NCBI GenBank assembly: GCA_044867875.1
Contig: JBIOVR010000194.1
Coordinates: forward strand, 1-8,818
DNA length: 8,818 bases
DNA from: VBAS01 sp044867875
GTDB taxonomy: Bacteria; Bacteroidota; Bacteroidia; Chitinophagales; Chitinophagaceae
Direction of reading: 5' to 3'
Made by a program: the position numbers and the translations under genes. Shown here piece after piece: positions 1-5,233 of the stretch. The notes under the pieces were generated by a model. That model saw nothing but the letters and a program-made list of their open reading frames with translations, was not told the origin of the DNA and did no database searches. Position 1 is the first letter of the stretch. The number at the start of each line of letters is the position of its first letter.

Positions 1-12
1 CCGGTTCAAGTG

Positions 13-285
13 TTAAGAGGGATGGTTTATTTCATCTTCAATGGCATCGCTTAATTGAACCTCGTATTGGACGATCCATTTTGGAAGTAGGGTAGAGCCA
101 AGTTTCCAGGTTCCCCCTTCTTTAGACATGGTGAAAATGATACGGTTACCGCGGTCATCCACGGTATCTACCGAACATTTTTCATCGACACCTGTCCCTG
201 TTTTTCTAAAATTGAACTCTCTCAGGCGTCCTTCAGCTTTAATAAGCTTGGAGAACTGGATGTTTTTCACGAAATGTATTGGCAT
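13..285 (-). CDS. Unrecognised small protein, about 90 aa
   Basis: I do not recognise the family. The frame is open from a TTG at 315, which would give 100 aa, but an ATG at 285 gives a 90-aa protein beginning MPIHFVKNIQF. I prefer the ATG because the TTG has no ribosome site and the extra ten residues look like leader. The protein is soluble and charged, with no signal peptide or membrane segment. It has a basic first half (KAEGRLREFNFRKTG) and a central stretch that reads as alternating beta strands (GNRIIFTMSKEGGTWKLG), followed by a short acidic C-terminal helix. This suggests a small beta-rich fold. Its stop lies only 12 bases from the window edge, so its downstream neighbour cannot be seen. 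It does not share an obvious operon with the ABM gene, because a terminator hairpin lies between them. Real gene likely, function unknown. Confidence 0.65.
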   Translation of the reverse strand: MPIHFVKNIQFSKLIKAEGRLREFNFRKTGTGVDEKCSVDTVDDRGNRIIFTMSKEGGTWKLGSTLLPKWIVQYEVQLSDAIEDEINHPS

Positions 286-366
286 ATCTCTATTTGTTAG
301 AACATTTATGAGCAAATTTTATGCTATACTTTGAAATTACAGAAACTGATTCAGTAAAAAAATATT

Positions 367-390
367 AATGTTCACAAATGCGAATGTTCA
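367..390. repeat. 8-bp direct repeat upstream of the small protein gene
   Basis: AATGTTCA occurs twice, at 367-374 and 383-390, offset by 16 bases, about 80 to 100 bp upstream of the ATG at 285. Such spacing could be a regulator-binding direct repeat, but chance is possible in AT-rich DNA. Nothing else ties it to a known operator. Confidence 0.25.
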
Positions 391-442
391 TGTGTATTCG
401 GGAGGCTTTTCAAAAGGTAATCGTATGTGAAACAATATTCCT

Positions 443-503
443 TATAAAAATGAAACCCCGGGGCCCTCACATCGGATCGACGATGAATTAAAAGCTCCGG
501 GGT
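443..503 (-). terminator. Nested GC-rich terminator hairpin after the ABM gene
   Basis: Outer arms at 494-503 and 455-464 pair over 10 bp (ACCCCGGAGC with GCCCCGGGGT on the minus strand, one G-U wobble). The 29-nt loop contains a second perfect 5-bp hairpin (CATCG/CGATG, 470-474 with 481-485). On the minus strand the structure is followed by TTTCATTTTTAT, as expected for an intrinsic terminator, and it begins 28 bases after the ABM stop. The large nested loop is unusual for a simple terminator. Confidence 0.65.
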
Positions 504-530
504 CGCTCTGGTCAAGAAGTTTACAATGAG

Positions 531-845
531 TTAGTATTGTTCTAATTCAGGCAGTTTGGCAGCAAGCACGTCAATTCTTTCAATTGTTGGCGGTTTAGAG
601 AAAAGATCAGAAGCTTTTTCCTTGAGAGCTTTGGCAACCTCACCAGCCAGGTGAGCTTCTCTTCCTTTATTATCAGAAAACGTGTCAAAGATCGCATATG
701 AAGTAGGTCCAAGTTTTAATGCATACCATGTAATGGTTTCCGTTTCGTTGTTGACAATGGTCAGACCATCTCTTAAAAATCTTTCTACTTCCGCTTCTTT
801 ACCTTTTTTGGCTTCAAGTTGAACCCATAATGCAACGTTTGTCAT
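531..845 (-). CDS. ABM-fold (putative quinol monooxygenase-like) protein, 104 aa
   Basis: This is a small protein of the antibiotic biosynthesis monooxygenase (ABM, dimeric alpha/beta-barrel) superfamily. The pattern VALWVQLEAKKGKEAEVERFL at residues 4-24 is the first strand and helix. It is followed by a strand with WYALKLG (40-46) and the family-typical YAIFDTFSDNKGREAHLAG (50-68), then a helix and a final strand near IDVLAA (91-96). The 104-aa length is normal for the family. Members act as small cofactor-less oxygenases, quinol monooxygenases, haem-degrading enzymes or dimeric binding proteins; the substrate cannot be read from sequence. It is cytoplasmic, with no signal peptide. The ATG at 845 is fixed by an excellent Shine-Dalgarno four bases upstream. 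Flanking terminators at 443-503 and 984-1015 make it a single-gene transcript. Confidence 0.85.
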   Translation of the reverse strand: MTNVALWVQLEAKKGKEAEVERFLRDGLTIVNNETETITWYALKLGPTSYAIFDTFSDNKGREAHLAGEVAKALKEKASDLFSKPPTIERIDVLAAKLPELEQY

Positions 846-849
846 ATGA

Positions 850-854
850 CCTCC
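850..854 (-). promoter_or_regulatory. Strong Shine-Dalgarno GGAGG for the ABM gene
   Basis: AAAAAGGAGG precedes the ATG by four bases on the minus strand. Bacteroidota genes usually lack a Shine-Dalgarno, and no other start in this window has one this good, so this site stands out and fixes the start codon. Confidence 0.7.
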
Positions 855-908
855 TTTTTAAAAAAAGTAATAGGAAACTCCCTCCAATTACTCAACAACT
901 ATTCCAAA

Positions 909-939
909 GAAAATTATAGGCGATATTAGTTTTGCACAA
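909..939 (-). promoter_or_regulatory. Candidate Bacteroidota-type promoter of the ABM gene
   Basis: On the minus strand a TTG at 937-939 lies 20 bases before TAATTTTC (909-916), which fits TAnnTTTG at all but the last base. The predicted transcript would carry a leader of about 55 to 60 nt. Assignment is by motif only. Confidence 0.35.
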
Positions 940-983
940 TAGATCTTATGAGAATGGTATTTTATCATGATCTTAATTTGACA

Positions 984-1015
984 AATAAAAAAGCCTTGCA
1001 AAATCGCAAAGCTTT
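984..1015 (-). terminator. Intrinsic terminator of the lipoprotein gene
   Basis: On the minus strand AAAGCTTTGC (1006-1015) pairs with GCAAGGCTTT (990-999), 10 bp with one wobble and a 6-nt loop. It is followed directly by TTTATTTGT. It starts 30 bases after the stop of the lipoprotein gene. Confidence 0.85.
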
Positions 1016-1044
1016 ACTCTCTTATTAAAAATTATTCCGGGTAA

Positions 1045-1566
1045 TTATTTTTTTGTAGGCAACATAGCGGGCATATCAGAATTAAATATATCACGATGTA
1101 GCTTCCATTTGCCATCTTCCATTTTCCAAAGAACAATATATTTTCCTTTATCTATTTCTTTACCTTTCTTATCTGTCATACTATACGAACCTACTTCATT
1201 AACCATCTCTTCATTTCCCGAAACTTCATTTGAGGTAAGTTTAAGATCTATTGGGCCTGTTTCAGCAAACATTCCGGAGAAAGCACTTTGAATATTAGCT
1301 TTCCCTGAAAAAGCTGGCATATTTGGTACCATAAATTTTGCATCTGAAGTATAAAGGGCAGCAAGCCCAGCGGAATCCGTTTTACCTACCAGCGTTCCAA
1401 ATGCAGCATTGGTAGCATCGATAGCTGCTTTTGCCTCAGCAAGGTCAAAGGATTTCATTTCTTTTTCTGTTGCTGTGTTAGTGCCAGATTCGGCAGTATT
1501 GCTATTACAAGCAATAAATAAAGATGTAATTGAAAAAATTACAAAAACTGTAAGCAGTTGTTTCAT
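1045..1566 (-). CDS. SnoaL/DUF4440-like (NTF2-fold) lipoprotein, 173 aa
   Basis: The N-terminus is a lipoprotein signal peptide: positively charged start, hydrophobic core to residue 16, then LFIAC with the lipidation cysteine at C20. A Ser/Thr/Asn-rich linker (21-36) follows, then one NTF2-like domain (about 42-165). The domain shows the DUF4440/SnoaL pattern: a first helix AAIDATNAAFGTLV, then DSAGLAALYTSDAKFMVPN with a pocket-lining strand, then FSGKANIQSAFSGM. A C-terminal strand pair ends in W147..DGKWKLHRDIFNSD, the usual family ending. Such proteins are small-molecule binders or isomerase-like enzymes; no substrate can be named. The product should sit in the periplasm or outer membrane. 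The gene has no Shine-Dalgarno, only an A-rich leader, which is normal here. It has its own promoter-like site and terminator, so it is probably monocistronic. Confidence 0.85.
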   Translation of the reverse strand: MKQLLTVFVIFSITSLFIACNSNTAESGTNTATEKEMKSFDLAEAKAAIDATNAAFGTLVGKTDSAGLAALYTSDAKFMVPNMPAFSGKANIQSAFSGMFAETGPIDLKLTSNEVSGNEEMVNEVGSYSMTDKKGKEIDKGKYIVLWKMEDGKWKLHRDIFNSDMPAMLPTKK

Positions 1567-1605
1567 AAAAAAGTTTTTGAGTGGAAAAATTTTGGTGATA
1601 GAATA

Positions 1606-1632
1606 GAAAGGTACAGTATTTCAGATATCAAA
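1606..1632 (-). promoter_or_regulatory. Candidate promoter of the lipoprotein gene
   Basis: TACCTTTC at 1606-1613 on the minus strand matches TAnnTTTG except for its last base. TTTG at 1629-1632 lies 15 bases upstream, a little closer than the usual -33 spacing. The site sits 40 to 47 bases before the start codon. Confidence 0.4.
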
Positions 1633-1650
1633 GACGAAAAAGCTGAATAG

Positions 1651-1708
1651 CGAACAGGATGCAGAAGTGTGCGACGCAACGAAGCTTAATAGTAGCAATA
1701 CTGCTGGA
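1651..1708. other. GC-richer intergenic patch of unknown nature
   Basis: Between the ahcY terminator and the lipoprotein promoter lies a stretch clearly richer in G and C than the flanking spacers. It contains the odd palindrome TGCGACGCA (1670-1678) and a weak 4-bp stem AGCA/TGCT (1694-1697 with 1702-1705). It encodes nothing convincing: a short minus-strand frame is open but has no good start or context. It may be a degenerate repeat element or a small RNA remnant. Confidence 0.3.
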
Positions 1709-1710
1709 TA

Positions 1711-1742
1711 CAATAAAAAAAGCCTCGAACAATTCGAGGCTT
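1711..1742 (-). terminator. Intrinsic terminator of ahcY
   Basis: A perfect 10-bp stem, AAGCCTCGAA (1720-1729) with TTCGAGGCTT (1733-1742), has a 3-nt loop. On the minus strand it is followed by seven T residues. It begins 31 bases after the ahcY stop. Confidence 0.9.
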
Positions 1743-1773
1743 CAATATCATCTATCAACTTTTAGTTATCATC

Positions 1774-3099
1774 TTAATACCTGTAATGTTCTGGTTTGAA
1801 CGGCCCAGATTTTGGTATGCCAAGATAATCGGCTTGCTCAGTGCTGAGTTCATCCAGCTCAACTCCAATCTTTGAAAGATGAAGTCTTGCTACTTTCTCA
1901 TCCAAATGTTTTGGAAGAACATACACTTTGTTCTCATAATTTTTATGATTGTTCCAAAGTTCTATTTGCGCCAATGTTTGGTTAGAGAATGAATTACTCA
2001 TTACAAAACTTGGGTGACCAGTAGCACAACCAAGATTCACCAAACGACCTTCTGCAAGAAGAATGATGTCTTTTCCATCAACAGTATAAACATCTACCTG
2101 TGGTTTTACAGTATCTTTTGTATGACCAAAATTATTATTCAACCATGCTACGTCGATCTCAATATCAAAGTGACCAATATTGCAAACGATCGCTTTATCC
2201 TTCATGCTGCGAAAATGTTTTTCAGTGATAAGATCGCGGCAGCCTGAAGCAGTAACCACTATATCAGCTTCTTTTACAGCGTCAGCCATTTTCTTTACTT
2301 CAAAACCATCCATTGCAGCTTGCAGGGCACAAATAGGATCGATCTCAGTAACAATTACACGGCAACCTGCACCTTTCAATGAAGCGGCAGAACCTTTGCC
2401 AACATCACCATAACCACCAACAACAGCCACTTTACCTGCCATCATCACATCAGTTGCACGACGAATGGCATCCACCAAACTTTCTTTACAACCGTATTTG
2501 TTATCAAACTTGCTCTTTGTGACAGAATCATTCACGTTTATAGCAGGAACAGGTAATGTACCTTTTTGCACTCTTTCATAAAGACGATGGACACCTGTAG
2601 TTGTTTCTTCACTGATACCTTTCAGATGCTGGATCAATTCAGGATATTTATCCAAAACTATGTTGGTAAGATCGCCACCATCATCAAGGATCATGTTTAA
2701 TGGACGATCAGCGCCGCCAAAGAAAAGAGTTTGCTCAATGCACCAATCAGCTTCCTCCAAAGTTTGTCCTTTCCAAGCAAATACACCGATACCTGCAGCA
2801 GCAATAGCAGCAGCAGCATGATCCTGTGTTGAGAATATATTGCAGGAGCTCCATTTTACTTCAGCACCTAATTCGATCAATGTCTCGATCAGCACTGCGG
2901 TTTGAATGGTCATGTGAAGACAACCGGCAATACGAGCACCTTTAAGAGGTTGTTTCGCACCGTATTCTTTACGGATCGCCATCAGACCTGGCATTTCAGC
3001 TTCGGCAAGACGAATTTCTTTTCTTCCCCATTCGGCAAGTGAAATGTCTTTCACTTTATTGGCCAGCTTAAAGTCGATGTTTGAAATTGTTGTTGACAT
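1774..3099 (-). CDS. ahcY: S-adenosylhomocysteine hydrolase (adenosylhomocysteinase)
   Basis: AhcY reversibly hydrolyses S-adenosylhomocysteine to homocysteine and adenosine using tightly bound NAD. It removes the product that inhibits methyltransferases and feeds homocysteine back to methionine. The 441-aa length is usual for the family. Visible landmarks by homology to the human enzyme: H62 in CLHMT, D139 in LDDGGD, E164-E165, the substrate-site cluster NDSVTKSKFDN with K195, D199 and N200, and C204. The Rossmann loop GGYGDVGKG lies at 228-236, NIGHFD at 307-312 (H310), GHPSFVMSNSF at 361-371 (H362), and the C-terminal KPEHYRY ending supplies the NAD-contacting tail of the neighbouring subunit. 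All key residues are present, so the enzyme should be active as a cytoplasmic tetramer. The ATG at 3099 has no Shine-Dalgarno. It is transcribed alone, divergently from an Lrp/AsnC regulator, from a consensus promoter with a structured leader. Confidence 0.98.
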   Translation of the reverse strand: MSTTISNIDFKLANKVKDISLAEWGRKEIRLAEAEMPGLMAIRKEYGAKQPLKGARIAGCLHMTIQTAVLIETLIELGAEVKWSSCNIFSTQDHAAAAIAAAGIGVFAWKGQTLEEADWCIEQTLFFGGADRPLNMILDDGGDLTNIVLDKYPELIQHLKGISEETTTGVHRLYERVQKGTLPVPAINVNDSVTKSKFDNKYGCKESLVDAIRRATDVMMAGKVAVVGGYGDVGKGSAASLKGAGCRVIVTEIDPICALQAAMDGFEVKKMADAVKEADIVVTASGCRDLITEKHFRSMKDKAIVCNIGHFDIEIDVAWLNNNFGHTKDTVKPQVDVYTVDGKDIILLAEGRLVNLGCATGHPSFVMSNSFSNQTLAQIELWNNHKNYENKVYVLPKHLDEKVARLHLSKIGVELDELSTEQADYLGIPKSGPFKPEHYRY

Positions 3100-3112
3100 G
3101 GTTTTTAATTAA

Positions 3113-3126
3113 GAGTTATGAGTTAA
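3113..3126. repeat. Two tandem heptamers GAGTTAT/GAGTTAA in the ahcY leader
   Basis: GAGTTAT (3113-3119) is followed immediately by GAGTTAA (3120-3126), just upstream of the ahcY start. The 7-base period and the G-R-G-T-T/A composition recall the heptamer arrays at 5233-5310. Only two units are present, so this may be chance. Confidence 0.35.
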
Positions 3127-3141
3127 AAAAAATTAATTTTT

Positions 3142-3200
3142 TTCTTCGTGTCTTCAGGTTTCTCATCAGGCAAATACACGAGAACCAACCACACAAAGAA
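3142..3200 (-). promoter_or_regulatory. Long stem-loop in the ahcY 5' leader
   Basis: On the minus strand TTCTTTGTGT (3191-3200) pairs with ACACGAAGAA (3142-3151), 10 bp with one wobble. Inside, GGTTCTC (3180-3186) pairs with GAGAAACC (3157-3164) apart from a single bulged A, closing a 15-nt loop. The stem would begin only about 5 nt after the predicted transcription start. The 3' side is followed by A-rich then U-rich sequence (AAAAAATTAATTTTTT, itself a palindrome). It could stabilise the mRNA, act as an attenuator or bind a ligand; it does not look like a classical SAH riboswitch to my eye. Confidence 0.5.
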
Positions 3201-3211
3201 TGAACTGGAAT

Positions 3212-3219
3212 CAAAGGTA
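3212..3219 (-). promoter_or_regulatory. Consensus -7 promoter element of ahcY
   Basis: TACCTTTG on the minus strand is an exact match to the Bacteroidota -7 element TAnnTTTG. No clear TTG lies at the -33 position; the region there reads GTTTTACC. Transcription starting about 7 bases downstream would give a leader of about 105 nt. Confidence 0.6.
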
Positions 3220-3248
3220 GAGAAATAGGTAAAACGGCTGACTTCTTA

Positions 3249-3278
3249 TAAAAATTTGGAATAAAACGCCTAAAAATT
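3249..3278. promoter_or_regulatory. TAAAAATT direct repeat, candidate Lrp-family operator
   Basis: TAAAAATT occurs at 3249-3256 and 3271-3278, offset by 22 bases, or about two helical turns. It lies 32 to 61 bases before the start of the Lrp/AsnC regulator and upstream of the divergent ahcY promoter. Lrp-family proteins commonly bind AT-rich repeats in phase and autoregulate, so this is a plausible operator. The assignment is inference. Confidence 0.3.
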
Positions 3279-3309
3279 CGTTTCTTGTAGAATAAACACC
3301 TTTTTTAGT

Positions 3310-3804
3310 ATGGCTAAAGCAATCAAAAAAGAGGAATCTACTACTCATGTTTCACTCGATGAAAAAGATATTGCGATCCTGAAACTATTACAGCTTAACG
3401 CAAGAATTACTGTAAAGGAAATTTCTGACAAAGTGAATTTGAGTACAACACCCGTCTATGAACGTATCAAGTGGATGGAAGAAACAGGGGTGATCAAGCA
3501 ATATGCAACGCTTGTTGATCCGGCAAAACTTAATAAACGCTTGATGGTGATCGTGTATGTTTCACTAATGCAGCACAACAAAACGGCCGGATCACGATTT
3601 GTAAAAGCGATCAGGGAAATGAGTGAAGTCCTGGAATGCTATAGTATTTCCGGACAGTTTGATTTTATGCTAAAGATCGTGGTGGAAGACATGGATGCAT
3701 ATTATAATTTTCATGTGAATCGTCTGTCTGAAATGGAGAATATTGGGAATGTACAAAGTGTTTTTGTGATGGGCGCCGTGAAAGAAACACATGTAATAAT
3801 TTAG
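3310..3804 (+). CDS. Lrp/AsnC family transcriptional regulator, 164 aa
   Basis: This is a feast/famine-type DNA-binding protein. After a charged N-terminal tail (1-14) comes the winged helix-turn-helix, LDEKDIAILKLLQLNARITVKE onward (16-60), whose recognition helix is NLSTTPVYERIKWME (43-57). The RAM ligand-binding and oligomerisation domain follows at about 79-160. It includes VIVYVSL (80-86), the effector-pocket signature ISGQFDFML (113-121) and the final strand VQSVFVMGAVKE (148-159). The length is normal for the family. The ligand is probably an amino acid, but which one cannot be read from sequence. The gene is divergent from ahcY across a 210-bp shared control region, which suggests, but does not prove, control of ahcY or methionine-cycle genes and of itself. 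The ATG at 3310 follows an AT-rich leader with no Shine-Dalgarno. No clear terminator follows. Confidence 0.93.
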   Translation: MAKAIKKEESTTHVSLDEKDIAILKLLQLNARITVKEISDKVNLSTTPVYERIKWMEETGVIKQYATLVDPAKLNKRLMVIVYVSLMQHNKTAGSRFVKAIREMSEVLECYSISGQFDFMLKIVVEDMDAYYNFHVNRLSEMENIGNVQSVFVMGAVKETHVII

Positions 3805-3885
3805 ACTTTCCGTATTGACTAATTTTAATAGCCTTTCCAGGATGGTTGGCGGAGTAAAAAAATTATAATTATATGCTGCAAATCT

Positions 3886-3918
3886 GTAATTTGTTTCGCC
3901 CTAATTGAGGTAATTTGT
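3886..3918. repeat. GTAATTTGT direct repeat ahead of the pseudo-peptidase cassette
   Basis: GTAATTTGT occurs at 3886-3894 and 3910-3918, offset by 24 bases, about 70 to 100 bases before the first cassette gene. Each contains TAATTTG, one base short of TAnnTTTG, so the pair might form a -33/-7 like promoter or an operator. The evidence is weak. The rest of the 184-bp spacer holds nothing else I can name. Confidence 0.25.
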
Positions 3919-3988
3919 GAATAATTAAACTAGTGGCCAACGAAGACGATTGACTTGACGTCTGTAACCTTAATAACCAGAATTAATC

Positions 3989-4465
3989 ATGAAACAGAAA
4001 ATTTTACTGCTTATCGGGCTGATATTAATTATCGGTTCAGTTTTTGGACAAAAAAGTACAGGCAAGAGTGAGCTAAAGTTCGATAAAAAGCTTTTATGCC
4101 CTTTTGAAAATGGAATGGGACGTGAACCAAAGGAGGCATTTACCTGGGATCCGCCGGATAAGAAAGTGATCATGATAAGCAAAACCGACACGGCGATCCG
4201 TAGCTGTATTGATGCAAAAGTGCTGAGCATTAACCCTACCGAAGATGGCCGTTTTGAAATAGTGATATATTATAAAGAATGGTATTTCTGGTACTATGGT
4301 ATTTCGAAAGCATTGGTAAATGTGAACCAGCAAATAAAAGCAGGGCAGGTATTAGGACTTTATACTATTGGAAAAGAGATGGAATTCAGAATGTTTAAAG
4401 ATGAAGAACCCATGGATTCACGGGAATTTCTTGAGTGCAAACCTACGGAAGAGAAAAAAGAATAA
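3989..4465 (+). CDS. Exported catalytically dead M23/LytM-fold protein A, 158 aa
   Basis: A signal peptide (1-20, MKQKILLLIGLILIIGSVFG, then QKS) exports the protein. The rest matches the duplicated-hybrid-motif core of M23 (lysostaphin/LytM) endopeptidases: SKTDTAIRSCIDAKVLSI (64-81) in the place of the 'GTPVYAxxDGxV' strand pair, FEIVIYYKEWYFWYYGIS (89-106), the loop VNQQIKAGQVLG (112-123), and KEMEFRMFKDEEPMDSREFL (129-148) in place of the 'HLHFEVRxxGxPVNPxxYL' ending. Every zinc or catalytic position is changed. The HxxxD pair aligns with D57 and I61, the YxHL histidine with G104, and the HxH with E130 and E132. It cannot be a zinc peptidase of the normal type; a binding or activator role is likely. 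C37 and C150 are shared with the paralogue at 4796 and may form a disulfide. It is the first gene of a three-gene cassette, 25 bases before the next start. No Shine-Dalgarno. Confidence 0.85.
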   Translation: MKQKILLLIGLILIIGSVFGQKSTGKSELKFDKKLLCPFENGMGREPKEAFTWDPPDKKVIMISKTDTAIRSCIDAKVLSINPTEDGRFEIVIYYKEWYFWYYGISKALVNVNQQIKAGQVLGLYTIGKEMEFRMFKDEEPMDSREFLECKPTEEKKE

Positions 4466-4490
4466 AATAAAACAGTAAAAAATTAATAGC

Positions 4491-4790
4491 ATGCCAGCGT
4501 ATGATACAGTGTCACAAGCTGTGAACGAATTAAAACAAAGAGGATATACTTTGGATTTTAATCTTAAAGGAAGTCGTCTTGAGTGTCAGGGGCAAAATTT
4601 CAATCCCAAAGATTTTGAAATAACAGAATTTCATCGTTTCGAAGGTAACAGTGATCCCGGTGATGAAGCGGTAGTGTATGCAATAGAATCCAAGTCTGGT
4701 AAGAAAGGTGTATTGGTAAATGCCTTTGGCGTTTATTCAGAACCATTGAGTGATGAAATGATAAAGAAACTTAGCTTTCAAAAAAACTAA
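4491..4790 (+). CDS. Small conserved Bacteroidota protein, often mislabelled PRPP synthetase, 99 aa
   Basis: I recognise this as the family of roughly 100-aa Bacteroidota proteins beginning 'YDTVSxAxxxLKxRGYTxDFNL', which databases often name 'phosphoribosylpyrophosphate synthetase'. It has none of the features of a true PRPP synthetase, which is about 310 aa with a DxxxxD-type PRPP loop and an ATP flexible loop. What can be seen is an N-terminal helix (4-18), then LECQGQNFNPKDFEITEFHRFEGNSDPGDEAVVYAI (30-65) with an acidic loop, and a C-terminal strand GKKGVLVNAFGVYSEPLSDEMIKKL (70-94). It has no signal peptide, so it is cytoplasmic, unlike both neighbours. It lies 25 bases after protein A and 5 bases before protein B, so the three are almost certainly co-transcribed. 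True function unknown. Confidence 0.85.
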   Translation: MPAYDTVSQAVNELKQRGYTLDFNLKGSRLECQGQNFNPKDFEITEFHRFEGNSDPGDEAVVYAIESKSGKKGVLVNAFGVYSEPLSDEMIKKLSFQKN

Positions 4791-4795
4791 TAAGT

Positions 4796-5233
4796 ATGGA
4801 TTTAAAACGAACCACCTTTCTTTTATTATTTTCGTTTGCAGTTTCATTTGTATTTGCCCAGGATAGCCTCCAGTTAACTTGTCCCCTTAAAAGTGGTGTA
4901 CCCAAAGTGATAAGAGCCAGTGACAAGGATTATCAAAAATCATCTGAATATGGGGTGATGATCACAAGTAAAACTGACACTTTAGTTCAGGCAGTTCACG
5001 ATGGTGCAGTAATTATTGTGGCAAGAACAGAGGATATGAGGTATGATCTTGTAATACAATACAAAAATTATTTTTTCTGGTATGCAGGTATATTGGTGCC
5101 AAAAGTGAGACAAGGTGTCAGGATAAAAGCAGGAGATGTAATTGGAACATACAAACCAGGAGAGCTGCTTGAGATACTAATGTATCAACAGGAAGAACCT
5201 GTCAACCCGAGAAAGTATTTGAAATGTAATTAG
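4796..5233 (+). CDS. Exported catalytically dead M23/LytM-fold protein B, 145 aa
   Basis: This is a paralogue of the protein at 3989. A signal peptide ends at FVFA (about residue 21, before QDS). The mature part opens with LTCPLKSG (27-34), matching LLCPFENG of protein A, and holds EYGVMITSKTDTLVQAVHDGAVIIV (51-75), YDLVIQYKNYFFWYAGI (83-99), RQGVRIKAGDVIGTY (105-119) and ELLEILMYQQEEPVNPRKYLKC (123-144). The last stretch keeps the M23-family ending 'PVNPxxYL' better than A does. The HYGVD zinc motif reads E51-Y-G-V-M55, the YxHL histidine is G98, and the HxH aligns with L124 and E126. Hence no zinc site, but the fold is retained. C29 and C144 match the cysteines of A. A and B share the acidic EEP loop and the aromatic FFWY/YFWYY block. 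Last gene of the cassette; its stop codon abuts the heptamer element. Confidence 0.85.
   Translation: MDLKRTTFLLLFSFAVSFVFAQDSLQLTCPLKSGVPKVIRASDKDYQKSSEYGVMITSKTDTLVQAVHDGAVIIVARTEDMRYDLVIQYKNYFFWYAGILVPKVRQGVRIKAGDVIGTYKPGELLEILMYQQEEPVNPRKYLKCN

Noticed and set aside
2014..2413. Two overlapping plus-strand open frames inside ahcY
   Set aside because: They are antisense to highly conserved AhcY motifs and have no ribosome site or family resemblance.
3142..3219. Classical SAH riboswitch ahead of ahcY
   Set aside because: The leader is structured, but I see neither the G/C-rich core nor the pseudoknot-type arrangement I know for that class, and its known hosts are mainly Proteobacteria and Actinobacteria. 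Kept only as an unclassified leader hairpin.
3970..4333. Minus-strand open frames opposite protein A
   Set aside because: Antisense to a gene with a signal peptide, M23-fold pattern and a paralogue. The antisense products have no recognisable features.
3989..5233. Active M23 zinc endopeptidases
   Set aside because: Both paralogues lack the HxxxD, YxHL and HxH residues needed for zinc binding and catalysis, so an active-peptidase call is not supportable.
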